From the NCBI GenBank assembly GCA_030704615.1, contig CM060732.1, forward strand, positions 15,748,001 through 15,812,000: a DNA stretch of 64,000 nt, read 5' to 3'. Positions 33,939 through 45,500 of the stretch are shown here, piece by piece. Both the position numbers and the translations under genes were made by a program. Position 1 is the first letter of the stretch. Every line of letters begins with the position of its first letter. Source of the stretch: Takakia lepidozioides. Its lineage: Eukaryota > Streptophyta > Takakiopsida > Takakiales > Takakiaceae. The notes beneath the pieces are model-generated. The model was not told the DNA's origin. It saw only the letters and a list, made by a program, of their open reading frames with translations, and made no database searches.

Positions 33939-35090
33939 ATGGCGTTACAACCAACACGGGCAAAACCACCTTTTCCAATATATTCAGGAAAAGGGGATCC
34001 TGATGTACACATTAGCCAATTTGAGCACATGTGTATTGTGAACAATGAGAATGGCGATGATGCCAAGATGAGACTGTTTCCTTGCTCACTTATAAAGAAA
34101 GCAAATGAATGGTATGCAAGATTCCCTGATAATCATTTCCTAACCTGGAATGGCTTGAATACAACATTCCGAAATAGGTTCAGGACAAGTAAAACTGAGG
34201 ATGAAGTGTATGGAAGTTTACAACAGTTAAAGCAAAAGAAGCATGAAACTGTTGAGGAGTATATAGAAAAGATGGAATTGATGATGTAAAAGCTGGCTGC
34301 TGTACCAGCACCAGGTTTACAGAAGACTTGGTTTGTGAGTGGACTAAGACCAGAGTTGCAAAAGAAAGTGGATATGTTACCCCATAATACAGTGGAGGAG
34401 GCATTTGAAACAGCGAACAGAATTGAGCAATTGGGAATGCTCAGGAGAGAGAAAAGGGATGATGAGGACTCTGAGGATGAGTCAGATGAGGAAGAAGAGC
34501 AAGAGTTGAAAATGAGGAGTAAGAGGAAGGAAAAGCTGAAGAGGGATAACTATGAGAAAAGATTAGAAGAAATCTTAAAGAAGTATGCCACAGAGGCTGC
34601 AACACATTGGAGGAAGGGTGTTTGGTGTGCAAAGTGTCAGAATGAAGGCCATACCACCACTGAATGCCACATGAAGGAGAAACACTGTACTATTTGTAAA
34701 ATGGATACCCATTCTACTGAGAATTGTTACTACAACAGAAGGACGGCAGCTAGAGAACCTAGGCAAGTAAGGGTGCATCAAGTGCAGCCCCAGCCAAGAA
34801 GAAACAATGATCAGGACCACTATGGTAGGCCTGGTGGTTATAACAATGGCATGGAAGGGAGAGGTAATCCAAGAGGGAATTACCAAGGAAATTCCAGAGG
34901 GAACTATCAGGGTAATCCAAGGGGGAATTACCAGCCAGGGAATCAGGATTACAGAAACAATCCCAGAATAGACCAAGGGCGAGGACCTAATGGGGAAGAA
35001 ATGTGTTACTATTGTAATCAGGTAGGACATCGCAAGGCAGCCTGTCCATTCTGGATCAGACACCAGAATGAGATGAGAGCTCCTGTGAAT
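33939..35090 (+). pseudogene. Gag of gypsy element A with three zinc knuckles
   Basis: The gag domain begins MALQPTRAKPPFPIYSGKGD and continues KKANEWYARFPDNHFLTW and QQLKQKKHETVEEYIEKMEL. It is interrupted by TAA at 34287-34289, where the flanking MM.KLAAVPAPGL suggests a Gln codon. Downstream are an acidic segment, CAKCQNEGHTTTEC (about 34628), CTICKMDTHSTENC (34687) and CYYCNQVGHRKAAC (35000). Between the second and third knuckle is a Gly/Asn/Arg-rich RGNYQGN repeat. Three knuckles is more than the usual one or two in gypsy gag. Confidence 0.8.
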
Positions 35091-35599
35091 GAGGGGCTAG
35101 TGGTGGCAGCTCACATGGTGAGGCCATGTGTTGTACCAGAAGTAAGTACAATGATAGTAACCAGAAGCAAAGCCAAAATAATACCTCCAGTAGATGAGGA
35201 AGGTGATGATAATGAAGATGGCAGTGAGGTGCCTGAAGATGATGAGGCTTGGAGAGATGAGAAGGAACTGCACAAGGAAGTGGCAGATACCATAAGAGAA
35301 ATGCAGAAGAGTACTGATATTCTTATGGCAGATTCCTCTGATTCTGAAAGAGAAGAGGAAGTGAGTGAGGATGAAGGGAAGAAAGAAGCTGCGGAAATGC
35401 AGAGTAATGAAGGGACTTTGGCTAAAGTAATATGCCAGACCAAAGCGGAGATTATCATTGGACAGCTATTGGCTGTGGCACCTTATTATAGACACAGGTT
35501 GTATCAAGCAATCAATCGAATTGCCCATGTGACAGGGAACACAGACCTGAACAACAAGGTGACTAGTTATAATGTGAAGCCAGAAGGGCGAGAAACAGT

Positions 35600-36110
35600 C
35601 ATGGACTTTGATGATTCTATGCCAGTAATCCAATTGAGAATTGGAAGCACAGAACTAACTGATGTACTGATAGATGGAGGCTCTGGAGTGAATATCATGA
35701 CAGACCAATTAAGGCAGAAGCTTGGTCTAAGTAACATGAAACTAGCCCCATTTACAGTAACAATGGCAGATCAAAGAAGTGTACAACCATTGGGATTGAT
35801 AAGAGGAGTTAAGATACAGATTCAAAAGATGATCTTTATGATCACAGTAACTGTGTTGAAAATGGATGAAGTCATGGAAGCTTACTCCTTATTGTTGGGA
35901 CGACCGTGGCTGAAACAGGCCAGGGTATTCCATGACTGGAATTCCCAGTTATTAACTGTGCATGATGGGATGCACAAGATACAAATCACCACTAAGAAAT
36001 CTAGTAGATTACCTGCTAAGAGAAGACCTCGAGGGGTCAGGGAGTATGACTGGAGGGGAGGACTTGATGAGGAGCAGGAAGCTACCCTGTTCGCTGCACA
36101 CCCAGATTAG
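35600..36110 (+). CDS. Retropepsin domain of gypsy element A
   Basis: The frame encodes MPVIQLRIGSTELTDVLIDG then GSGVNIMTDQLRQKLGL, so the active-site loop is DGGSG in place of the common DTGAS/DSGAS. Further on are SLLLGRPWLKQARVFHDW and the conserved LLGRPW turn. It is fused in frame to gag through an acidic linker, as in many plant gypsy elements, and this part of the frame is uninterrupted. Confidence 0.7.
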
Positions 36111-36399
36111 GAGCAGGTTGCAGAGATGCAGCTGGAAGGCCTAAGTTGTTTAAGAGGTATCTGCTGTGGTGTAGTGACATCAACACCAAATGAGGGTGAA
36201 ACAAGCAGTTACCCACCACATTTCTATGAAGAAAGAGAGGGAGAAATGGAAATCCTAGAGGAACCAACCACTGTGAGTTTACAGGATGAAGTGGTGACTG
36301 GTTGGACAATCACAGCTGATGAGCAGGTGAGAGAAGTGAATGTGGGAACTGAAGAGGAACCAAGGATGGTGAAGGTAGGGGCTGATTTGGAGCCAGAAT

Positions 36400-37160
36400 T
36401 GAGGAAGCTAAAAGTCTGTTCATCAAATACAGAGATGTATTTGCTTGGAGCTATGAGGATCTGAAAGGGATACCACCTGAGATCTGTCGGCATAAGATTG
36501 AACTGGAACCAGGGTCAGTACCAATCAAACAGGCAAGGTACAGAATGAATCCCAACTATGCACAGAAGGTTGGAGAAGAGATCAGGAAGTTGGCTGAGGC
36601 TAAGTTTATATACCCGATAGAGCATACAACTTGGTTGTCACCCATTGTGATAGTTCCAAAGAAGAATGGTAAACTGAGAGTTTGTGTGAACTATAAGAAG
36701 TTGAATGCTTGTACGAAGAAAGATCTTTTCCCTTTGCCATTCACAGAAGCGGTATGGACACTGTGGCAGGCCATGAGATGTACTCATTCATGGATGGCTT
36801 CAGTGGTTATAATCAAGTGCAAGTGGCAGAAGAAGACCAGGGAAAGACAACTTTCATCACAGACTGGGGTGCTTATGCATACAAAGTCATGCATTTTGGA
36901 CTTTGTAATGCACCGGCAACCTTTTAGAGAGCGATAAGTGAATCTTTTCATGAGTATCTGGATGATTTCATGCAGGTGTTCTTGGACGATTTCAGTGTGT
37001 ACAGCTCTAAGAATGAGCACTTGCATAAATTGGAGTTATGTTTGGCCAGATGCAGGATGAGAGGTCTGTGCCTGAATCCAGAGAAGTGTACTTTCTGTGT
37101 GAACTCAGGGGTGCTTTTGGGACACATTGTAGTCTAAGGAGATTCCTTGGACAAACCAGT
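36400..37160 (+). pseudogene. Reverse transcriptase of gypsy element A
   Basis: RT blocks appear across two frames: KQARYRMNPNYAQKVGEEIR, WLSPIVIVPKKNGKLRVCVN, KKDLFPLPF, then one frame over YSFMDGFSGYNQVQVAEEDQ, TTFITDWGAYAYKVMHFGLC and NAPATF followed by TAG (36925-36927). The catalytic box is FLDD (36979-36990) within VFLDDFSVY, as in Athila/Tat lineages. A one-base frameshift lies near 36750 and another stop follows GHIVV near 37137. Confidence 0.8.
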
Positions 37161-37720
37161 TATTACAGAAGATTTGTCAGACGGTATGCACAGATAGCAG
37201 CACCATTGAGCAAGCTTCTGAAGAAGGATGCAGTGTTTGCATAGACAGCTGAATGTCAACAGGCTTTTGAGGAACTTATATTGTCAGTAACAACTACACC
37301 TGTGCTGATTAACCCTCACTGGCATGTAATATTTCATGTTCACTGTGATGCCTCAGGAGAAGCGATGGGAGCAGTGTTAGCCCAAAATGTTACAGGAAAT
37401 ATAGATTCACCTGTGTACTATGCTAGCAGGTTGATGAACAGTGTTGAAAGGAACTATAGCACAACTGAAAGAGAAGCACTGGCAATGACTTATGCAGTCA
37501 AGAAATTCAAGCATTACCTATTGGGAAGAAAGTTTATGTTTTATGGATCACCAGGCTCTGATATATCTGGTAAACAAACATTTGATAAGTGGAAGGATAG
37601 CAAGGTGGTTAATAATCTTGCACGAGTTTGAGTTCGAAGTTGTTTACAAGCCTGGCCATTTGCATCTTGTGGCAGATCACTTGTCACGCCTATCAACAGA
37701 AGAGCCCGCCATTGGAGTAG
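37140..37720 (+). pseudogene. RNase H of gypsy element A
   Basis: Begins RRFLGQTSYYRRFVRRYAQI, is stopped by TAG at 37242-37244, and resumes with VTTTPVLINPHWHVIFHVHC, DASGEAMGAVLAQ and REALAMTYAVKKFKHYLLGR. A frameshift near 37540 moves it to the frame with YKPGHLHLVADHLSRLS. The catalytic residues (CDAS, the E of TEREAL, ADHLSR) are present, but the reading frame is broken. Confidence 0.75.
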
Positions 37721-37899
37721 ACGACCAATTACTTGATTCGAGTTTATTTGTAGTAGAGGTGCAGGGAAGTGCAGATGACTGGTTAGATTGGCAGTGGCCA
37801 ATCAGATACTACCTTACTCATGGTCAGTGCCCACCTAATTATGAAAAGGAGCAGAGGAAGAGAATCGCTATCAATGCTTTACCTTATATTATGGTAGGG

Positions 37900-39090
37900 G
37901 GAAAAATGTATAAGCTAGGACCTGATGGAGTACTTAAACGATGCTTGTACCACTATGAAGTAAATAAAGTTTTGGAGGAAGTTCATAAAGGAGTGGCTGG
38001 AGGTCATTTTGGAGAATAGACTACCAGTAGAAAGATACTACTTGCAGGTTACTGGTGGCCTACTTTGTTCAAGGATGTACACAAGTATTGTCAGAGTTGT
38101 GATGAGTGTCAGAGGCTAGGACCTTTGCAGAGATCTGGGAAGATGGCTTTGCATCCTACGATGCCTACTGAACCATTTCAGAAATGGGGACTAGACTTTG
38201 TTGGACCAATTAACCCACCAGCCAAGAATACACAGAACAAGTATATAATCACAGCCACTGATTATACTACAAAGTGGGTGGAAGCTAAAGCTCTGAGGGA
38301 CAACACAGCTAAGTCCACAGCAAGGTTCCTGTATGAGAACATACTTACACGATTTGGTTGTCCCCTGGAATTTATCAGTGACCAGGGAAGTCACTTCATT
38401 AATGAGACCATTTAACTATTGACTAAAGAGTTCATGATTGTGCATAGGAAGAGTACAACATATTACCCATAGGGTAATGGGCAGGCAGAGGCTACTAACA
38501 AAATACTATGTATTATCTTGGCTAAGATAGTCAATGCAAATAGAACAGATTGGGATACAAAGCTGCTGACAGCTTTGTGGTCATACATGACTGCATATAA
38601 AGTCACCACTAAGTATACACCATTCCAATTAGTTTATGGTATGGAAGCTTTACTTCCAATGGAATTCTTGTTACCTACCATGACAACTGAATGGGGAAGG
38701 AGAATGGAATTGGAAGATTCAATTAAGGTCAGGAAACATGAATTATACCATGTGGAAGAAGTACGTGCTGATGCAGCTGATAACATGACCAGAATTCAGA
38801 TGAAGAGGAAGGATCAGTTTGATGAAGGTAAATTAAAGACTTTGAAGACGAGAGATTTGGTACTGTGGTTGCAGAAGAAGGGGAAGATTAAAGCTTCTAA
38901 GCTTAAATCACCATGGAAAGGACCTTATGTCATACAAAAGATGTATGATAATGACACCGCCATGCTACAAACCATTAACAAAGAAATGTTGGGAAGAGTC
39001 AATGCCTATAAGTTGAAGGGGTACAGTGGTATCCATGACAAACCATTGCAGCACGATTTGCATGTTGAAACGCAAAAACAGTCACGGGTT
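37900..39090 (+). pseudogene. Integrase of gypsy element A
   Basis: The zinc module (VHKGVAGGHFGE ... YCQSCDECQRLG) has TAG at 38017-38019. The catalytic core shows KWGLDFVGP (Asp), EFISDQGSHF (Asp) and GNGQAEATN (Glu), with 35 residues between the second Asp and Glu. The core carries TAA at 38413-38415 and TAG at 38470-38472, both where Gln is expected. The C-terminal part has KLKSPWKGPYVIQKMYD, the GPY/F-type module of gypsy integrases. Confidence 0.85.
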
Positions 39091-39177
39091 ACACCAGTGA
39101 TATCAACGGAGTACGGAGCACTTATCGCTAAGCCGAACGTGTATGACCAGGGCGGGAAGTACAGGTGTTTGCAAAGA

Positions 39178-39478
39178 TATCACAGCCCAACACAGCGTGA
39201 CACAGCCTATCACAGCCCATCACAGCGTGACACAGCCTATCACAGCCCAACACAGCGTGACACAGCCTATCACAGCCCATCACAGCGTGACACAGCCTAT
39301 CACAGCCCAACACAGCGTGACACAGCCTATCACAACCCATCACAGCGTGACACAGCCTATCACAACCCATCACAGTGTCACACAGCCTATCACAGCCCAT
39401 CACAGTGTCACACAGCCTATCACAGCCCACCACAGTGCCACACAGCCTGTCACAGCCCAACACAGCCCATGCAGGTTA
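39178..39478 (+). repeat. 60-bp CACAG tandem repeat after pol
   Basis: A 60-base unit made of two 30-base halves (CACAGCCCAACACAGCGTGA then CACAGCCTAT, and the same with CACAGCCCATC) is repeated five times, with the last copies drifting to CACAGTGTCA. Both strands stay open through it (HSPTQRDTAY on plus, MGCDRLC on minus), so those frames are not evidence for genes. The motif is the same as in the element's LTRs. Confidence 0.9.
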
Positions 39479-40018
39479 CACAGTCCATAGGATCAGTGAC
39501 AAATGGACGCGAATTAACGTCAGAAAAGTGGCCATCAAGTGAAGAAGAAGTTTGGAAGTCAAACTTGGAGAATATGCCACGCGGAGAGGAGAAGTCGGGG
39601 GCATGTCTAGAAAAAGACACGTGGCCACTAAGACGAAGCACACCGCACGCATCGATTGCAAGAGTAGGTCTCATCATGCAAGAGGACAAATTGGGCCGTC
39701 AAAGTACCTACCCGGTACAACCGCTAAGACTATTTGTGGGCCCATTAATGCATTCAGAGTAAGGGTAACGGAACACTTTCCGAGTACAGAAAAGAGGAAC
39801 CTATGCCACATGTGTTGTCCTACTGCACATTCTAGGTGGGAATGTCCACGGAGAGGGGTGGAATTAAGAAGTTACCTAAGCAGGCAACAGCCAATCAGGA
39901 GTGCGAATTACATGTAGGTGGTTCCCTCCAAGAAACAAGAACAAGAAATAAGAAGTGTTATGAGCGGAAGAGTCGGGGTGGCTCCGAATAGCCAGTGTCT
40001 CGACGAGAGGGGCAATCA

Positions 40019-41860
40019 AAGCACTAGCTTTGTAGCTATGGCGGATGTAACGGATTACACACTCGCTTTACTTCTCACGCAGTGGCGCAAGGACGGACGA
40101 ATTGAGAGTACATTTTCTCTCACTCGATACTTGCAAGCCCCACAGGCTTACACGCACTTACCTGTTCCATTATGTGCCAACCATACCTTCATGCTCTGTG
40201 CCCTGCAAGCTTTCCTTGAGCTGTTTCAAACAAGGCCTTTTTGCTTGTCTAGAATGAAGAGAGTGAGGGGAATGGAGGATATCAGGGTGAAGAGCACCAC
40301 GATTCTGCAGAAGCAAACAATTGCTACACCGCAGGCAGTGCAGCTGCTGAGGGAGTTGCGATTGGAGGGGCTTCTACGCAAGGACTGGTCCTTGCATCAT
40401 TGACAGTATATGATTCAATTTCTTCATAACTTTGAGCCTCGGACGGGAGTTACCCAGGTGAGGGGAGTAGATATAGAAATTACTCCCCAGTACCTGCAGC
40501 AATTGTTTGATTTGCCATCAAGTCATGTGGATGTGGATGAGCACAGGGCAAGATTGCAGATAGGGAATTTGTTCCAAGAAGGGAGTTTCTTTAAGACTCA
40601 AGGTTATGCTTGTACCAAAGCTGAGTACCCAAGGCTCAGAGAAGTTGGCCAAATATTGAACGTTCTGTTTGCCATGAAACAGAACCAACAATATTTGAGC
40701 AGGTCATTCACAGAGGAGATCCTGAAAGCTTTGAGGGGAGAGGATGTAGCTTGGGCGGAGTTAATGTACAATGGTCTGGTGGACGAGATGAAGAGGTTAC
40801 AGGGCACTGCTGCTAAGTCTCTGATCATTGTGTCTAGTCTAGTCATTGCCCAAATCATTCTTGACTCTTGCATACTTGATACTCGGGAACGTAAGGAGAT
40901 GGGAGTTTGAGGCAGTAACCACTGCAATTGAAGAGCAGGGCTCTTCACATAGTGAGGGTGGACTGGCAGGGCAACACCAGTCTAAGAGACAAAAGCGGGG
41001 TATGACTGTAGTGGCGGATCCACTGGCTTCACGGAAACCACAAGATGATGTTTCCCAAGCTCTTGTGCAGGATGGGGCACAGCAGCACAGGGGACTGTTA
41101 TTATTGGAAGCACGGCCTTCGGAGAGGGAAGAGGAAGTCAATTTGGTACCACAGCCACCACAGCCAGTTGACTCGATTGTCTTAGAGGTTCCACAGTTAG
41201 AACATGTTGTGACGCCACCCCCAATTGCTCTGGACGGAGAAGGGTTGGACATTCACACTACAGAGCAGGTCGTGGCCGAAATTGAGAAGGGTGACCTTCT
41301 CTATGAAAACTCTGGTTTGATAAGGGAATCAGTGGTTCCAGAGGTGCAGCGCTTGTCCAGGGAAAACCTGCTGTGCATGTAATACCCACACCTGTGACGG
41401 AGGTACCAGGGGTAGAATATAAGGACACTGCAACACCTGTGGAGGATGAGGTGGTTCAGGAAGAGAATTTGGTGGGGAAATGGCCTGAATGGTTGGTGAG
41501 GCATCACACTGTGGAGGATCAGGGAGAACAGCAACAAGTTCACCATGATGACCCTCAGCAGGCCATGCTTATGAGTTCCATAAGGAGGACACTCAATTTG
41601 TTGGGCACTTATGTGAAATCCCATGTTCCATCTACCCAATTGGCAGTTTTGAGGGAGGAACTCAGGAAGGAATTTGAGGCTCGAATTGCCACTGAGTGTG
41701 CTAACAAGGTAGATGAGGAGGTCAATCTCAAGTTATAGCAAGAGTTGGAGGACACAAAGGCTGCTTTGCAGTTGGCCAAGGGACATTTGATTGAAGCAGG
41801 CCTCGAGTAGGACCAGTTGCATGAAGCACATAAGCAACAGTTATACCAATTGCAGGTGAA
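40019..41860 (+). pseudogene. Extra post-pol ORF region of gypsy element A
   Basis: From ATG at 40039 the region encodes MADVTDYTLALLLTQWRKDG, then a domain with GVDIEITPQYLQQLFDLPSS and LREVGQILNVLFAMKQNQQY, then a Gln/Glu/Pro-rich stretch and a coiled-coil-like tail (QLAVLREELRKEFEARIATE, QELEDTKAALQLAKGHLIEA). Stops include TGA near 40402, TAG at 41736-41738 and TAG at 41808-41810. Tat/Athila-like plant elements often have an additional ORF after pol. The middle part resembles the 'putative plant transposon protein' type from memory, which I could not test. Confidence 0.55.
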
Positions 41861-41939
41861 GGAGGTTAGCTATTTCATGAGCATGAGCGGCATGAGCGGA
41901 GTAGCATCGGCACCTTGAAGGGAAAATTGTAGTTTTGAG

Positions 41940-42380
41940 AGTTGTGCTCATCATATTTTGTCTTCCGCTCATGCCAATTCCCATCGACATGTGCAAAAAT
42001 GACGCTGAATTTCGCGGTAATAGGGTCCGTAACCGGAAAAAACCGCGACGTATTTCGCGGTAATAGGTCTCTCTGGCGAAAAATGGTGCCGAATTCTGCG
42101 GCTATAGGTCCCCTCATGACAGGTGTGTAAGTCCAAAATTTGGAAATGTGGCGCCGAATTTCGGTACATGGTGCCGGGGATTGCACAGATGTTGGGCAGT
42201 TCTGGGCAGCCATGTAACTGGAAATTCGACACCATTTTTCCAGTGCATGTTTGGACTTAGCCAGTTTTCGACGCAAAATAGGGAAATTCGGCGCCATTTT
42301 TCCAGACACGGGTACCAGTGCATGTTGGGACTTAGCCAGTTTTCGGCCCAAAATAGAGAAATTTCGGCGCAATTTTTCCA
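41940..42380. repeat. Diverged cluster of the GGAAATTCGG palindrome
   Basis: Several imperfect palindromes of the type GGAAATTCGGCGCCATTTTT, GGAAATGTGGCGCCGAATTT and GGAAATTCGACACC occur between about 42079 and 42379, spaced 60-80 bases apart. They are related to the satellite at 46.4-47.8 kb but more decayed. The cluster lies just 3' of the MULE transposase. Confidence 0.65.
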
Positions 42381-42533
42381 GAAATGGCCCCACAACTGCT
42401 GTTGGATCTCAGTTTGAATGGAATATTGCCTCATTCCAGGAGTTTTGGGGTGCATTTCATTACACTGCAAAAAAAAGTCTGATACATGAAAATGCAATTG
42501 AAAATATCCATATGGAGGATTCCCTTTGCCCCA

Positions 42534-45500
42534 TCAATGATTTCTGGAATCCCTAAGAAGGAGTTTGTGCAGCTCGTTCACGCTCAACGCCGGTGCATGA
42601 ATAAGGTCATCAATAGTCACGTTCATCCTCAACCTCTTCAGGTAAATGTAATACAGATGCTTGCACGGATAATACTTTGAACCCTTCTTTGCTTCCATCA
42701 ACGAGAAGTCCGTACAATTGCAAGACGGCTCCACTCCAATCGTAATTGTGTATACATCGTCACGTACAGCCGAGCCGGCCATTGCCATCTGATAAACACG
42801 CCCGAGGTTGGGTGGAGGTACGTCCACGGAGCTCTGAATAGTGCAAGCCATCCCAAGAGCATTGGCAATCCGAGTCTCATTCAACTTGTTGGGAGGGTGT
42901 CGTCTCTTCACTCTTCCAAATCGCATTGTGGGATGTGCAGAATTGTCCAATCCGTCTCTACTGGACCGAGCAGTCTGCAATGGCTGGGTCTGAGGAACCG
43001 AAAATGCGTGGGCCGGGACGTCTGTGCGTTGCACCATTCAAAATCCTGCTGCAGATAGAGCATCCGCCTCATTCTGAGAGAGGCTGCAACCCGGTGCAAC
43101 AGGCCAGACGCCCGGAGGCTCCGGCATTCCCTGAATCCCGTACTTGAGCTTGCCAAATACACAGGTCATTATGTCGTGCCTACAGAACCAAAATGTCTGC
43201 GTTGTGGCGTGAGCAAATGTGGGAGTCAAAAATCTGCCGGTGAAACAAGGTGCAGGTACAGCACCGTGTGGGTTCCTCCGAATCATCTCACCACAGCGTG
43301 CTCTCGTATCCACCCGGATGGCGCAACACTTCCCTCGAAATGCCGGCAATGTCCTCGCAATTCTCCACTGTGACTCCGACACTCTTGTCTCCACAATGGG
43401 AATGTTGTACTGCTTTACTACAGATGGCTCGTTATGTTGCCGGGGCACGCGCCCTGTGCTCAAAGGAGATGGTGATCTTGAACGTGCAGGACTTGCGGTG
43501 CTCGACGAGACCTCCTCGGGCAACATCATAGGACCACGAGCGAGCGTGCGAATATTCTTGTCAGCTCGCCATGAATCCTCTTCTCCGTCAGGTGCCTCGT
43601 CAAGTCTTCGTCTCACTGGACGGGTATGAACATCTCCTTCCAAATGTTGGCCTCTTCGAAGCAATGGCGTGTCCCGAAGGCCCTCTCGCAAGGCCGCCGC
43701 CCACTTCCGAGGATTCTTGGATCTGGAGGCAGTCCGCATCAGCATTTCCTGCCTGTCCGGCCCCAAGCCCCACTGTTTCCTTTTCAAGAACTCGTTGTAC
43801 ATGCTTTGCTGCATAATTGACCTCACAATGTCCTCCGTTGTGGCAGTGAGGATGTCCACCAGATGCGCCGCAGAGGAGGCACGCCAGGAAGAGTGCACTG
43901 ATTCGGCCATGTTTGTCGTGGGCATGTTGGTGTCGGAGTCGAGACACATTTCCTGCACAAGCACATGTTGAGGTTACAAGCAAGTTACAAATAATGCCAA
44001 GAATAATATTCAACGGGACGCGAATTCGTGCAACTCACCTCCCGCATATAGTCGCCGAACTGGAGGAAACGATAATGCCACCATGCTAGCCAACTGACCA
44101 TTGCTCCCTCGTCTGATTTCCTTACAGCACCTGACGATGTCCACCAAGCCCGTATACATGCAAACTGTGTCTCTGCATCATCCAAGGTGGGAGCGCGCTT
44201 CCACGCAAGACACATGGAACGGTGCTCCTCTCTGAAATCTGGCGCCACGAGCCTGGTTGTGTACTGCGAAAGGCTCTGCAAAAAATGGAACCCACAAGAT
44301 CTCTCCTTGCCTTCCATAGGAACATTGGGGTCTTGTCCGTACACCCTTCGGATGGCAGCCCAATTTGCTTGTGCGTTGTCCGCCATGAAACCACGGAAAT
44401 TGGGAGGGGGCAATCCCGCCTTGGCCATCTGTTCATTTATTCCCTGCCAAAGAAGCATCTCCGATTGTGTGTCCTCTCCTTTCATCTCACAAATAGCAAT
44501 TGTCATTAGCATCATGCAGTGAGTGTCGTAGACATGTGCACCCATTGTCACCACTGGTGATTTGTAATTCGCTTGATATGGTCGAACATGACCGAACTGT
44601 TTGACAAGTCCCCACTCTTCATCCTGTTGACCAGTTCGACGCCGCTGCCAGGTCCACACGTCGACATTTTGAATACGAAACAACGATTTGAATACGAAAC
44701 AACGATCTGCCTCAGTCCCTTGTCCTGGAAACCGACTTCCATGAATGTAGTCATATCCACATCGTCGCTTCACCTCCAGAATGGAGTGCATATCCGAGCC
44801 ACGCCCAATTTTCTGTTTGCATGACACAATGTGGTTTCGGACATTTGGTGAACAGACGTGGGACACCGACTCCAGCAATGCCTCCATTTCCTTGTCATCG
44901 AGAGGAACTCTGTCAGAGCCGTCTTCCGACAAAATTCTGGCCAACGCCATCTTATGGGCGGCTTGGAGCTGTATCTGTTTGGGTTTGGCACCCGGTCTCA
45001 ACTTAACCTACTTCTGAACGAGCTGCTCGTGGGCAGCCTCCCGCGAGTTCCCCCTCGCCAATTTGTGACAATGGGAACCAACGTGTATGCAAGCTTGGGT
45101 GAGGTCAGGGAAACGGTGCAACACATAGAACTGCTTGCCATTACAAACAGACATGCAATGTAGAGGTTCTTTGCAATGCGCACACTTAAATGTGGAGTTC
45201 GGAACCTTCTCCTAAGCTCGAAATGGTTGATGAGCTGTGCCTGTCCAATCGGTCTCGTTCCTGTGACCTCTGGATTTAAAGTGGAAGCAAGTTGGGGAGA
45301 AACACCGCAACGCGCCCGCACAAACAACGTAGCGCACCCGCACACCATCGAGCATCTTCATGCTGGTGGTTTTCATAACGCACCAAGGATGACCGTCATG
45401 TTTTCTATCCATATCTGTCAACATTCCGGACGCCCTCGAGTAGTCCGCCCGAGGATGGAACTCAAAGAAGATATTACCGTTGACGTCTACGGGAAGACAT

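Larger units (their letters stand above)
31545..41880 (+). mobile_element. Gypsy element A (LTR, gag, pol, extra ORF; no 3' LTR)
   Basis: A Ty3/gypsy element of Tat/Athila-like organisation: 5' LTR, primer-binding site, a long leader ORF, gag with three zinc knuckles, protease, RT with FLDD, RNase H, integrase, a CACAG minisatellite, then an additional ORF region. The 3' LTR is missing; sequence becomes unrelated near 41.88 kb. At least eight in-frame stops interrupt it, mostly at positions where Gln or Trp is expected. Confidence 0.9.

Noticed and set aside
39128-39490. ORFs on both strands with MGCDRLC or HSPTQRDTAY repeats
   Set aside because: They read the 60-bp CACAG tandem repeat, which happens to lack stops.
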